A stretch of 64,000 bases of DNA from Rhizobiales bacterium NRL2 (GTDB taxonomy: Bacteria > Pseudomonadota > Alphaproteobacteria > Minwuiales > Minwuiaceae), in the NCBI GenBank assembly GCA_001664005.1, contig CP016093.1, forward strand, positions 4,083,031 to 4,147,030, in the 5' to 3' direction. Below, in pieces: positions 17,271-27,200 of this stretch. Below the pieces are notes generated by a model. It made no database searches and was not told the DNA's origin. It worked only from the letters and a program-made list of their open reading frames with translations. Each line of letters begins with the position of its first letter. Position 1 is the first letter of the stretch. Both the position numbers and the translations under genes were made by a program.

Positions 17271-18104
17271 TTGAGCGGAAACGACGACTTTTCCGTCCGC
17301 TTCTGGGGGGTGCGCGGCTCCATCGCCTGTTCGGCGCCGGACGTGATCCGTTATGGCGGCAACACCTCCTCCCTGGAAGTCCGCGCCGGCGAGCGGCTTC
17401 TGGTCTTCGACGGCGGCTCCGGCCTGCGCTATCTTGGCAAGCAGCTGGCCGCACAGCCCCCCGGCGACGCCGACCTGTTTCTGACCCACACCCATTTCGA
17501 CCATGTCTGCGGCCTGCCCTTCTTCGTGCCCTTCTTCATTCCGGGCTGGAAGTTCCGGGTCTGGGCGGGCCACCTGCTGCCGGCGCTGACGCTGGAGCGG
17601 GTGCTGCACGACATGATGATCGCACCGCTGTTCCCGGTGCCGCCGACGATCTTCAATGCCGACATCGATTATCGCGATTTCCGCGCCGGCGAGGAACTCG
17701 TACCGGCCGACGACGTCGTGGTGAAGACCTGTCCGCTGGAGCACCCGAACGACGCCACGGGCTACCGCGTCGAGTTCGACGGCCGCTCGATCTGCTACAT
17801 CACCGACACCGAGCATCCGGCCGAGGGCAACGATCCGCGGCTGGTCGAGTTCCTCAGGGACGCCGACATCGTCATCTACGACGCCAGCTATACCGACGAG
17901 GAATACAAGCAGCGCGTCGGCTGGGGTCATTCGACCTGGGAGGCCGGGATGCGCCTCTGCGACGCGGCGAACGCTAAGACCTATGTCGTCTTCCATCACG
18001 ATCCCGAACATGACGACGATTTCATGGACGGCATCGCCCGGGACGTCGAGAAGGCCCGGCCCGGCTCCGTCGTCGCCCGCGAAGGCATGGTGCTGAGGCC
18101 GTAG
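17271..18104 (+). CDS. MBL-fold metallo-hydrolase
   Basis: 277 residues with the metallo-beta-lactamase metal motif HTHFDH (in FLTHTHFDHVCGLPFF), a later metal-binding Asp in YITDTEH and a terminal histidine in VVFHHDPEH. The N-terminal FWGVRGSIACS...YGGNTSSLEV is the signature of a subgroup near cyclic-nucleotide phosphodiesterase and RNase Z-like proteins. The start is TTG at 17271, behind a GGGGGAAG run. The substrate cannot be told. It is followed after four bases by a methyltransferase gene, so the two are an operon. Confidence 0.9.
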   Translation: MSGNDDFSVRFWGVRGSIACSAPDVIRYGGNTSSLEVRAGERLLVFDGGSGLRYLGKQLAAQPPGDADLFLTHTHFDHVCGLPFFVPFFIPGWKFRVWAGHLLPALTLERVLHDMMIAPLFPVPPTIFNADIDYRDFRAGEELVPADDVVVKTCPLEHPNDATGYRVEFDGRSICYITDTEHPAEGNDPRLVEFLRDADIVIYDASYTDEEYKQRVGWGHSTWEAGMRLCDAANAKTYVVFHHDPEHDDDFMDGIARDVEKARPGSVVAREGMVLRP

Positions 18105-18108
18105 GACA

Positions 18109-18954
18109 ATGACGGAGAAAGCCTCCTTCGAGGCGCGGCGCCGGGAGATGGCGCGGCGGACGCTCTCCGGCGAGGCGCGCGAAGGCTGGTTCATTCCCTA
18201 TCGGCACGCGGCCGACGCCAGGCCCGAAGCCGTGGCTCCGGCGGTGGAGCGGATCTTCGCGGACGCGGCGGACCGCTTCGAGGCGACGCTCGACCTGATC
18301 GCCGGATACCGCGAGGCGCTGCTGGCCATCGGCGCCGACGACCCCGCGCCCGCGCCCCGCTGGGACCAGGACTGGTTCGCCGGACTGGACGCGGCGGCGG
18401 CCTATGCTCTCGTCCGCGACCGCCGGCCGGCCCGCATCGTGGAGATCGGCTCGGGGCATTCCACACGCTTCATGGTCCGCGCTGTGCGCGACGGCGATTT
18501 CGATTGCGCGATCACCGCCATCGATCCCGCACCGCGCGCGGATATCGCCGCCCTGCCGCTGACGCTGGTGCAGGACATCGTCCAGAACGCGGACCGTTCG
18601 GTATTCGCGGCGCTGAAGCCGGGCGACGTGCTGTCGATCGATTCCAGTCACATCCTGATGCCGGGGACGGACGTCGATCTGCTGTTCGGCGAGATCGTTC
18701 CCGCCCTGCCCGCGGGCGTGCTGGTGCACGTCCACGACATCTTCCTGCCCTGGCCCTATCCGGAAGACTGGGAGGCGCGGGGCTACAACGAACAGAACGC
18801 GCTGAGGCCGCTGATTGCCGCCGGCGCACTGGAACCCCTGTTCGCCAGCCAGTACGCCGCGCGGGCGATGACGGGGCTCTGCGGTCGGCTGACCGGCTTC
18901 ATCCCGCGTCCCCGCCCCAATCACGACGCCAGTTTCTGGGCCATCCGCGCCTGA
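18109..18954 (+). CDS. Class I SAM-dependent methyltransferase-like protein
   Basis: 281 residues. The central Rossmann part carries ARIVEIGSGHSTRFMV, a motif I for SAM binding, then ITAIDPAPR (motif II acidic region) and VLVHVHDIFLPWPYPEDW. This matches the Methyltransf_24 type, often found near sugar or polysaccharide genes. The N-terminal 100 residues are helical and unrecognised. It is coupled to the upstream MBL gene. The acceptor is unknown. Confidence 0.8.
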   Translation: MTEKASFEARRREMARRTLSGEAREGWFIPYRHAADARPEAVAPAVERIFADAADRFEATLDLIAGYREALLAIGADDPAPAPRWDQDWFAGLDAAAAYALVRDRRPARIVEIGSGHSTRFMVRAVRDGDFDCAITAIDPAPRADIAALPLTLVQDIVQNADRSVFAALKPGDVLSIDSSHILMPGTDVDLLFGEIVPALPAGVLVHVHDIFLPWPYPEDWEARGYNEQNALRPLIAAGALEPLFASQYAARAMTGLCGRLTGFIPRPRPNHDASFWAIRA

Positions 18955-18967
18955 TCCGCCACAAGAG

Positions 18968-19004
18968 AAAAAGGCCCGCCGGACGCATTCGCATCCCGCG
19001 GGCC
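18968..19004 (-). terminator. Rho-independent terminator of the TAXI binding-protein gene
   Basis: On the minus strand a GGCCCGC/GCGGGCC stem (18998-19004 with 18973-18979) is followed by TTTTT (18972-18968). It lies about 30 bases beyond the stop of the TAXI gene. It may also mark the end of the convergent plus-strand operon. Confidence 0.8.
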
Positions 19005-19033
19005 CCGTTCCCGAATAGCCGGATGAAACGGCG

Positions 19034-20062
19034 CTACTTCGCCTCGGGCGGAACCAGCGCTTCAGGAATGTCGACGCCCTGCTCCTTGTAGTAGCGGTAG
19101 GCGCCGATATGCAGCGGCACGTTCATCTCGTTCAGCGCCGTATTCAGGGTGATGGTCTTCATCCAGGGCGCGGTCTGGTGCACCTCATCCAGATTCTCGA
19201 AGAAGGTCCGGACCATGTCGTAGACGAGATCCTCGCCCAGCCACTTCTGGGTCTGGATGCCGACCCAGGAGCCGATGGTCTGCACGGCTTCCTTGTTGAC
19301 CTGGTTGTCATAGGATCCGGGCGGGATCTCCCAGATGGTCCGGCCGGGATATTTCAGCGAAGCCTGGATCAGTTCGTGATCCATCTTGTCCGCCGGAATG
19401 CCCAGGAAGCGGATCTCGCGGATCAGGCCGAACTGCTGGATCTGCGGGCTGGGCATGCTGGTCGGCACGACATAGACGTCCATCTGACCGTCGAGGAAGG
19501 CGGTCTCCGCCGAAGACCAGTCATAGCGCATGATCTCGAAGTCCTCGCCGGGCTCGTAACCGGTGACGGCCTTGACCACGTCGATCATGACCTTGGTCGC
19601 TGCGCCGGCGGGCGGGCCCAGGAAGACCTTCCGGCCCTTGATGTCGTCCAGCGTCTCGATGCCGGAATCGGCATAGGTGACGATCTGATACGGGCCAAGC
19701 GGGTAGTTGATCATGCCCCGGAGCGTGGCGTTCATTTCCGGCGCGTCGTCCACCTTCGCGAACATCGCCGCCTTGTTCTGCATGTACCAGTTGATGGTCG
19801 GCGCGCCGGTGTAGAGATCGACCTGCTGGCGCGCCGCGTCGACGGCCGACTTGGTCGCCGGCTTGCCGGTGGAGATCTGGATCTCGATCGGCAGGTATTT
19901 CTGAACGACCTGGCTGAACGCGATCATGAACTGCCCGACGGTGGTGCCGGCGGGATTGCTGTCCATGGTGAGAAAGGTCTTGTCCTGCGCCAGCACGGGC
20001 GCGCCCGCCAGGCTCAGGCCCACGCCGATGGCGGCGGCCCTCAATAGATTGCGACGTTGCAT
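19034..20062 (-). CDS. TAXI-family TRAP transporter solute-binding protein
   Basis: 342 residues. The N-terminus QRRNLLRAAAIGVGLSLAGA ends in a signal cleavage site near VLAQDK, and the paired arginines suggest Tat export. The mature part has the TAXI fold features, such as TYADSGIETLDDIKGRKVFLGPPAG and MRYDWSSAETAFLDGQMDVYVV. Such proteins bind small acids in the periplasm and hand them to a fused TRAP membrane protein (DctQM). No membrane partner is in the window, so it is an orphan here. A terminator follows it. Confidence 0.92.
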   Translation of the reverse strand: MQRRNLLRAAAIGVGLSLAGAPVLAQDKTFLTMDSNPAGTTVGQFMIAFSQVVQKYLPIEIQISTGKPATKSAVDAARQQVDLYTGAPTINWYMQNKAAMFAKVDDAPEMNATLRGMINYPLGPYQIVTYADSGIETLDDIKGRKVFLGPPAGAATKVMIDVVKAVTGYEPGEDFEIMRYDWSSAETAFLDGQMDVYVVPTSMPSPQIQQFGLIREIRFLGIPADKMDHELIQASLKYPGRTIWEIPPGSYDNQVNKEAVQTIGSWVGIQTQKWLGEDLVYDMVRTFFENLDEVHQTAPWMKTITLNTALNEMNVPLHIGAYRYYKEQGVDIPEALVPPEAK

Positions 20063-20188
20063 GACTTCGGATTCCTCCCCTTCCTTGTCAGGCGGCAGGC
20101 GCAGGCGCGACCGCCACCCCGTCCCGGATAATGTAACCGAATTAATTCATCTGTCGCAATCCTCCTGCGCGCCATCTCCAGCGGCCGG

Positions 20189-20221
20189 AAAAAGAAAGGG
20201 CGGCCCCCTGCGGGACCGCCC
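20189..20221 (-). terminator. Rho-independent terminator after the first RTX gene
   Basis: On the minus strand GGGCGG (20221-20216) pairs with CCGCCC (20203-20198), with an inner CCC/GGG pairing, followed by TTTCTTTTT. It lies 26 bases past the stop of the RTX gene at 20248. Confidence 0.85.
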
Positions 20222-20247
20222 CTCGCGTCTCGCGGTTGGCCGTACCG

Positions 20248-23200
20248 TCAGACCAGGCCGATGAAGTCGTCCTCGCCGATGGAGCTGGTGTAGGTGTCCT
20301 CGATCCGGATCGCGCCGTGATCGCCGACCTTCACCAGGACGTCGCGGCCGACGTCGATGATCCGGATGTCGCCAAAGGAGACGCCGAGCTGGCTGACATC
20401 CATCCTGTCGCCATCGCTCTCGCACCAGTCGCTGATCCGGTCATAGCCGAAATCCTCGCCGGAGAAGGTGAAGATGTCCGCGCCCCGGCCGCCCTTCAGC
20501 ACATCGTCGCCGGCGCCGCCGTCGAGGATGTCGTCGCCATCATGGCCTTTCAGGGTATCGTCGCCGCCGAGACCGCTTATCAGGTCGTCGCCATCGGTGC
20601 CGTCGAGCCGGTCCCGCCAGCGCGAACCGACAATCTCGTTGCGGGCCGGCGCCTCGAGGCCCACGAAGTCATCCGCATCCAGATAGCGTTCGTCGAAGTT
20701 CTTGAGCCGGATCTGGCTGCCGTCGGCGAAGTCGATCAGGGTATCCCGGCTCCACCACCAGCCGCTGGAGCTGATCGAGAGATCGTCGAACGCCAGCCCG
20801 AGGCCGGTCAGGTCGATCCTGTCGCCGCTGCCGAAGTCGCAGATGACGTCGCGGCCGAAACCGCCTTCGCCGAAGACGAAGGTATCGTCGCCGCCGCCGC
20901 CGGAGAGGAAGTCGTCGCCGAGGCCGCCATGGATCACGTCGTCGCCGCGCTCACCGTCGATGGTGTCGCTGCCGGCGCCGCCGTACAGCGTGTCGTCGCC
21001 AGCGCCCGACCAGATGCGGTCGTCGCCCGCCCCGGCATCGACCAGGTCGGCGACGCGATCGCCATAATCGGTGTCGAAGACATCGTCGCCCGCGCCCAAT
21101 TCATAGGCCATTTCTGTCTCGGCGCCGTAGATCGTGTCGTCAAAGGCCGTGCCGCGGAAGGCCTCGACCTCGATGAACACATCGCCCAGGGCCTCGCCCG
21201 CGAGTCCGCCTTCGCCGGCATAGCGGAAGGCGCCGCCGATGCCGTAGCAATCGACGTCGGAGAATGCGATGGCGATCGCATCGCAGGCCTCGGAGTAGTC
21301 GGCGAGGTCATAGCCGGCCTGGCCATGCAGGGTGTCTGCGCCCTTGCCGCCCACCAGCGTGTCATCGCCGTCGGCGCCACAGACGAGATCATCGCCCGCG
21401 CCACCGCTGACGAAATCGTCGTCCAGGCCGCCGTCGATGAAGTCATCGCCGGCGTCGCCATAGATGGTGTCATTGCCGTCGCTGCCGAACAGCGTTTCCT
21501 TGGCGATCTGCTGCAGCGAGATGTTGTCGACCAGCGCGCCATAGGTGTCGTCCGACCCGCGGCCGATCAGTTCGAGGTCGGTCGCGCCGTACTGGAGCTG
21601 CACCTCGAACTCATAGGTTTCCCAGCCGACGCAGTCGGAGGAGAGCACCGCCACCGTCTGACCGCCGATGCGGATCTCCAGCTGGCTGGTCTCAGAAGTG
21701 TCGGTCCACCAGCTCTTGTAGCGCGGCGAATAGTCGACCTTAAGCAGATAGGTGCCGTCGACGGGGACGTCGACGTTCTGGACCACCGTGGCGTTGGTCG
21801 ACCAGTCGCACCAGTGTTCGGGATGGGAATCGAGCTCGATGAAGGAGTTGTCGTCCGGCGTCCAGGGCGTGCCCCAGTGGCTGCCTTCCTGGACCTCGAT
21901 GGTGCTGCGCGTCGCGGCCCACCCGTCGATCTGGTCGAACGTGCCCCAGTCGCCGCGGTTCAGCGCGCCGTGGCTCTCGAAGTCGCCGTTCTCGATCAGG
22001 TTCTCGCCCAGCAGGACCTCGTTGTCGCCGCCGTAGATCAGGTCGTTGCCGAAGCTGCCGGTGATGAAGTCGATGCCGTCGCCGCCATAGACGATGTCGT
22101 CGCCCTCGCCGGCCTGGACGAGGTCGGAGCCGTCGCCGCCGCGGATGGTGTCGTTGCCGAGGCCGCCCACGATGTCATCGTCGCCCGCGCCGCCGTCGAT
22201 CTCGTCGGCGCCGTCGCCTCCATCGAGCGTATCGTGATCGGCGCCGCCGTCCAGCGTATCGTTGCCGCCGCCGCCCTGGATCGAATCCCGCCCGCCATCG
22301 CCGTTCAGCAGGTCGTTCTCTTCGGCGCCGACCAGGGTGTCGTTGCCGTCACCGCCGTTGAGCTCGTCATCGCCGCCGCCGCCGCGCAGCAGATCGTCGC
22401 CGGCATCGCCGAACAGCGTGTCATCGGCGATGTCGCCGTTCAGCAGATCGTCGCCGTCGCCGCCGGAAAGGACGTCGCTGCCCGACTCTCCCAGGATCGT
22501 GTCGTTGCCGGCGCCGCCGTCCAAGGTGTCGTCACCGGCGCCGCCGCGGATTTCATCGTCACCCGCGCCGCCGTCGGCGAAGTCGTCGCCGTCCTCACCC
22601 AGAATCAGGTCGTTACCCAGGCCGCCTTCCATGGAATCGTTGCCCGCGCCGCCGGTGACGAAGTCGTCGCCGTCGTCGCCATGAACGCAATCGTCGCCCT
22701 CGTCGCCGCGCACGGTGTCGTCGCCGTCGCCGCCGTAGATATCATCGTTCTCGGCGCCGCCACGGATTGTGTCGTTGCCCTCGTTGCCCTCGGCGTAATC
22801 GTCGCCATTGAGCAGCTGGATCACGTCGGCGCCGGCGCCGCCTATGACGATGTCCTGGCCGTTGCCGCCGCGGATGTCGTCATTGCCCGCACCGCCATTC
22901 AGTTCGTCGTCGCCGTCCTCGCCGAAGATCACGTCGTCGCCGTCCTCACCGTCGACCGTGTCATTGCCGCCGCCGCCGAACAGCAGATCGTCCAGCAGCC
23001 CGCCCACGATGTCGTCGGCGCCGTCCTGCCCGAAGACCGTGTCCGCGCCATCGCCGCCGGAGAGAATGTCGTCGCCAAGTTCGCCGACGATGCGATCGTC
23101 GCCCGCCTGGCCATGGATATCGTCGTTGCCATCGCCGCCGCGCAGGTCGTCGTTGCCGTCGCCGCCTTCGATGTCGTCATTGCCGCCATTGCCGTTGATG

Positions 23201-24051
23201 ACGTCGTCGCCCTGACCGCCGAACAGGAAGTCGTCGTCGTCCTCGCCGCTCAGCGTGTCGTCGCCCTCATTGCCGTTGAGGTCGTCGCTGCCCGCGCCGC
23301 CGAAGATGTTGTCGTTGTCCGCGCCGCCCTCGGCGTAGTCGTCGCCGCCATCGCCGCGGAGCGTGTCCTCGCCATTGCCGCCGAACAGCTCGTCGACGCC
23401 ATCGCCGGCTTCCAGCAGGTCGTCGCCGTCATTGCCGACCAGGATGTCATCGCCCGCGCCGGTCTCGATTTCCTCGTTGGACGAATCGCCGGCCACGAAG
23501 TCGTCGCCGTCGCCGGTCTTGACGATCTCGATGGAGTCCAGCGTGTCCTCGCCGAAGTCGTCGCTGTTGGCCAGGCCGTTGTCGTCACCGGCCGCGCCCA
23601 GGTCGACGTGGACGTCGCCGTCGGTGCCGCGGTAGTCGACCTCGTCGCGGCCACCGCCGCCGAAGAGTTCGTCGTTGCCGGCGTCGCCCTTGATGGTGTC
23701 GTCGCCATTGTTGCCGCGCACCGTGTCGTCGCCGTCATTGCCGACCAGGCTGTCATTGCCATTGTCGCCGGTCAGACTGTCGTCACCGGCGCCGCCGAAG
23801 ACCCGGTCGTCGCCCTCGTCGCCGCGCACCACGTCGTTACCGCCGCCGCCGAGCGCATTGTCGTCGCCGTCGCCGCCGCGCACCGTGTCGTCGCCGGCGA
23901 GGCCGTTCATGGTGTCGTCGCCGCCGCCGCCGAAGATGCGGTCATCCCCGGAGGTCCCCTGCAGATTCTCGGAGGTCTCATCGCCGTTGATGGTCGCGAA
24001 GGCGATGCCGCGCTGTACGCCCAGAGCTGCGATTTCGGCAAGAAGCGACAT
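20248..24051 (-). CDS. Large RTX (hemolysin-type calcium-binding repeat) protein with central jelly-roll-like domain
   Basis: 1267 residues, strongly acidic. A short leader (about 30 residues) is followed by dozens of nonapeptide repeats of the GGDGDDTLx type to about residue 675. A non-repeat domain at about 680-845 starts NLIENGDFES and contains WGTPWTPDDNSFIELD, VDGTYLLKVDYSPRY and DNISLQ, the pattern of DUF642/carbohydrate-binding jelly rolls. More repeats and two similar end modules follow (closing DADDFVGL and GEDDFIGLV). The C-terminus fits a type I secretion signal. No type I secretion genes are nearby. AGGAG precedes the ATG at 24051. Likely a secreted, calcium-folded surface or matrix protein. 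Confidence 0.9.
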   Translation of the reverse strand: MSLLAEIAALGVQRGIAFATINGDETSENLQGTSGDDRIFGGGGDDTMNGLAGDDTVRGGDGDDNALGGGGNDVVRGDEGDDRVFGGAGDDSLTGDNGNDSLVGNDGDDTVRGNNGDDTIKGDAGNDELFGGGGRDEVDYRGTDGDVHVDLGAAGDDNGLANSDDFGEDTLDSIEIVKTGDGDDFVAGDSSNEEIETGAGDDILVGNDGDDLLEAGDGVDELFGGNGEDTLRGDGGDDYAEGGADNDNIFGGAGSDDLNGNEGDDTLSGEDDDDFLFGGQGDDVINGNGGNDDIEGGDGNDDLRGGDGNDDIHGQAGDDRIVGELGDDILSGGDGADTVFGQDGADDIVGGLLDDLLFGGGGNDTVDGEDGDDVIFGEDGDDELNGGAGNDDIRGGNGQDIVIGGAGADVIQLLNGDDYAEGNEGNDTIRGGAENDDIYGGDGDDTVRGDEGDDCVHGDDGDDFVTGGAGNDSMEGGLGNDLILGEDGDDFADGGAGDDEIRGGAGDDTLDGGAGNDTILGESGSDVLSGGDGDDLLNGDIADDTLFGDAGDDLLRGGGGDDELNGGDGNDTLVGAEENDLLNGDGGRDSIQGGGGNDTLDGGADHDTLDGGDGADEIDGGAGDDDIVGGLGNDTIRGGDGSDLVQAGEGDDIVYGGDGIDFITGSFGNDLIYGGDNEVLLGENLIENGDFESHGALNRGDWGTFDQIDGWAATRSTIEVQEGSHWGTPWTPDDNSFIELDSHPEHWCDWSTNATVVQNVDVPVDGTYLLKVDYSPRYKSWWTDTSETSQLEIRIGGQTVAVLSSDCVGWETYEFEVQLQYGATDLELIGRGSDDTYGALVDNISLQQIAKETLFGSDGNDTIYGDAGDDFIDGGLDDDFVSGGAGDDLVCGADGDDTLVGGKGADTLHGQAGYDLADYSEACDAIAIAFSDVDCYGIGGAFRYAGEGGLAGEALGDVFIEVEAFRGTAFDDTIYGAETEMAYELGAGDDVFDTDYGDRVADLVDAGAGDDRIWSGAGDDTLYGGAGSDTIDGERGDDVIHGGLGDDFLSGGGGDDTFVFGEGGFGRDVICDFGSGDRIDLTGLGLAFDDLSISSSGWWWSRDTLIDFADGSQIRLKNFDERYLDADDFVGLEAPARNEIVGSRWRDRLDGTDGDDLISGLGGDDTLKGHDGDDILDGGAGDDVLKGGRGADIFTFSGEDFGYDRISDWCESDGDRMDVSQLGVSFGDIRIIDVGRDVLVKVGDHGAIRIEDTYTSSIGEDDFIGLV

Positions 24052-24243
24052 GTCGGTCTCCTGTGTGTCCCGATCCGGAACAGTTTTTCTAATTCTGCTC
24101 TACGATGTCCGGTCGGGGCCGGCCCATCGCGGTTCCGTTACCAAATCCTGAAGACCGCCATGCCAGCGCCATGCCAGACGCGGGCGGCGAGCGGGAATCG
24201 TCCGGAACAGGGGAGCAGGCGCGGGAGCCGGCCCGCGCGGCGG

Positions 24244-27200
24244 TCAGAGCAGGATCAGGAGATCACGATCGCCGTCGATGACCTCGTAGGTCTCGCCGCG
24301 GCTGTCATAGCGGAGCGAGCTGCCGACCTCGCCCAGGCCGTCCATCAGGTTGATCTCCGCGACGACGCTCGGATCGAAGGTGATGGTGCCGCCGCCGTCG
24401 GCGAAGGCGGCCGTCCAGGTGCCATCGCCATTGTCGCGGAAAGCGACCTCGTCGAGATCCAGATCGCCCTCGCTGTCATGCAGCTCCAGGGTGTTGTTGT
24501 TCCACTTCCGGTCGCTGATGACGTCGTCGTTCGATCCGCTCTCATCGCGGCGGAAGATATAGAGATCCTCGCCGTCGCCGCCGTCGAGGAAGTCGTTGCC
24601 CGCGCCGCCGATCAGCGTGTCGTTGCCGCCGCCGGCCGACAGGGTGTCATCGCCCTCGCCGCCATCGAAATAGTCGTTGCCGTGATCTGCGGTCAGGCTG
24701 TCATTGCCGGATCCGCCGATGACCGTGTCATTGCCGTTGCCGGCGATCAGCGTGTCGTCGCCCGCGCCGCCGTCCAGGCTGTCATTGCCGTTGCGGGTCT
24801 CGAGGAAATCGCCGCCCGCGCCGCCCAGCAGGGTGTTCTGGCCCTCGCCGCCGATCAGGCGGTCGTCACCATCACCGCCGTCCAGGAAATCGGCCGCGTT
24901 GCGGCCCTCCAGCGTGTCCGAGCCCGCACCACCGAAGAGCTGGTTCAGGCCCTCGCTGCCGTTGATCTCGTCGTCGCCGTCGCCGCCCTGGATCGTGTCG
25001 GCCGCATTGCCGCCGTCGATCGTGTCGTTGCCGGCGCCGCCGTCCAGAAGGTTCTCGCCTTCGCTGCCCTTGATCTCGTCGTCGCCCTCGCCGCCGCGGA
25101 TGGTGTCCGCCGCGTTGCCGCCATAGAGCTTGTCGTCGCCGTCGCCGCCTTCGAGGGTGTTGAGCCCTTCCGAGCCATAGACCTTGTCATCGCCGGCGCC
25201 GCCGAAGATCTCGTCTTCCCTGTTGCCGCCGCGCAGTTCGTCGTCGTCGTCGCCGCCATGAATGGTGTTGACGCCCTCGCCGCCATAGACCTTGTCCTTG
25301 CCGGCCCCGCCGACCAGCAGATCGGCGTTGTTGCCGCCATAGAGCTTGTCGTCGCCGTCGCCGCCGAAGAGGGCGTTCTCGCCGCCATTGCCGTAGAGCT
25401 GGTCGTCGCCGCCCAGGCCCACCAGCGTGTCGTCGTCGTTCCAGCCGCCGTAGAGCTTGTCCTTGCCGTCACCGCCATGCTGTGCGCCTTCGGCGTTCTC
25501 GATCTCGCTGAAGTCGGGCGCCTCGCCGTCGCCGGGGAAGAACATCGCCTCGCCCGCCAGCATGGCCGGCAGCACGCCCAGCAGGGTGACCGAGTTCGCG
25601 CCCGCGGTGATCACCGTATTGCCGTTCGATTCGGTGATCTGCACGTCGCGCCGCGTGAAGCTGGTGCCCGAGAAGTCGAGCAGGTCGCCGGCCTGGAAGT
25701 CGGTGATGACCTCATGGCCGAACTCGTCGCCGTTCAGATAGAACCAGTCATCGCCGCCGCCCCCGGTCATGGTGTCGTTGCCGGTGCCGCCGATCAGCAG
25801 GTCCATGCCCTCGCCGCCGTCGATGCTGTCATTGCCGGCGCCGGCGTTGATCATGTCGATGCCGTCACCGCCGAAGATGGTATCGGCGTTGGCCCCGCCC
25901 AGAATGGTGTCGTCGCCTTCGTCGCCGTGAATCAGGTCGAAGCCGACGCCGCCGTTCATCTCGTCGCCGTCCGCGCCGCCGAACAGCTGGTCGTCGCCAG
26001 TGCCGCCGCCGACGAAATCCGCGCCAGCGCCGCCGTGGACGGTGTCGGCATTGGCGCCGCCGGCGACCGTATCGTCGCCGTCGCCGCCATCGATCAGGTC
26101 GTCGCCCGAGCCGCCGAAGATGCGGTCGATCCCGGCCTGACCGCTGAGCGTGTCGCCGCCGCCCTCGCCGTGGATGGTGTCGTCGCCCTCGCCGCCGTCG
26201 GCGATGTCATCGCCCACACCGGCCAAGATCTGGTCGTTGCCGGCGCCGGCGTTCAGGGTGTCGTTGTCGCTGCCGCCGCGCAGGTCGTCATTGCCGTCGC
26301 CGCCTTCCAGGCTGTCCTCGCCGGAATTGCCGACCAGCTTGTCGTCGTCCGCCTGACCCAGCAGGGTGTCGTTGCCGGCGTCGCCGGTGAGGAAATCCTC
26401 GCCATCGCCGCCCTCGACGCGGTCGTCGTTCTCGCCGCCGCGGACCACGTCGTGGCCGGCGCCGCCATATACGGTGTCGTTGTCCAGGCCGCCGCGCAGG
26501 GTGTCGTCGTCGGCCCCGCCGGTCAGGACGTCGGCGCCGTCATGGCCGAACAGCCAGTCGGTGCCGTCGCCGCCCTCGATACTGTCATTGCCGCCGTCGC
26601 CGCGGAGCTTGTCGAAGCCCGCGCCGCCGAACACCAGGTCGTCGCCGTCCTCGCCGCGCACCAGGTCGTCGCCATCGCCGCCCCAGAGGCTGTCCGTGCC
26701 GGCGCCGCCGCGCACGTCGTCGTTCGCCTCGCCGCCTTCGATGGAATCGTCGCCGTCCTTGCCGATCAGCTTGTCGGCGCCCAGACCGCCGATGATGACG
26801 TCGTGGCCGTTCTCGCCGACAAGGATGTCGTCGCCATCGTCGCCCCAGAGCGTATCGTCGCCGTCGCCGCCGCGGCCGTAATCGTTGCCGCCGCCGAAAT
26901 CGAAGGTTTCCGAACCCTCGCCGCCGATCAGCTTGTCGCGCGTCTCGCCGCCGACGAAGCCCTTCGGCTCCGCCTCGGCCACCTTCAGCAGCACCGGTTT
27001 CTCTTCGCCCTGAAGTTCGCCCTTGCCGGCCTGCTCGTCGTCCGCAGGCCTGTCGTCTCCCGCGCCGCCCTCGAGCGTGTCCCCGCCGCGTTCGGCGAAC
27101 AGGGTATCGTCGCCGACATTGTCGCCGCCCCGGAAGAGATCGCTTCCGCCCAGCGTGTCGCCGCCGTCGTCCGCGACCTTCTCCTTCTTCGGGTCCTTGT

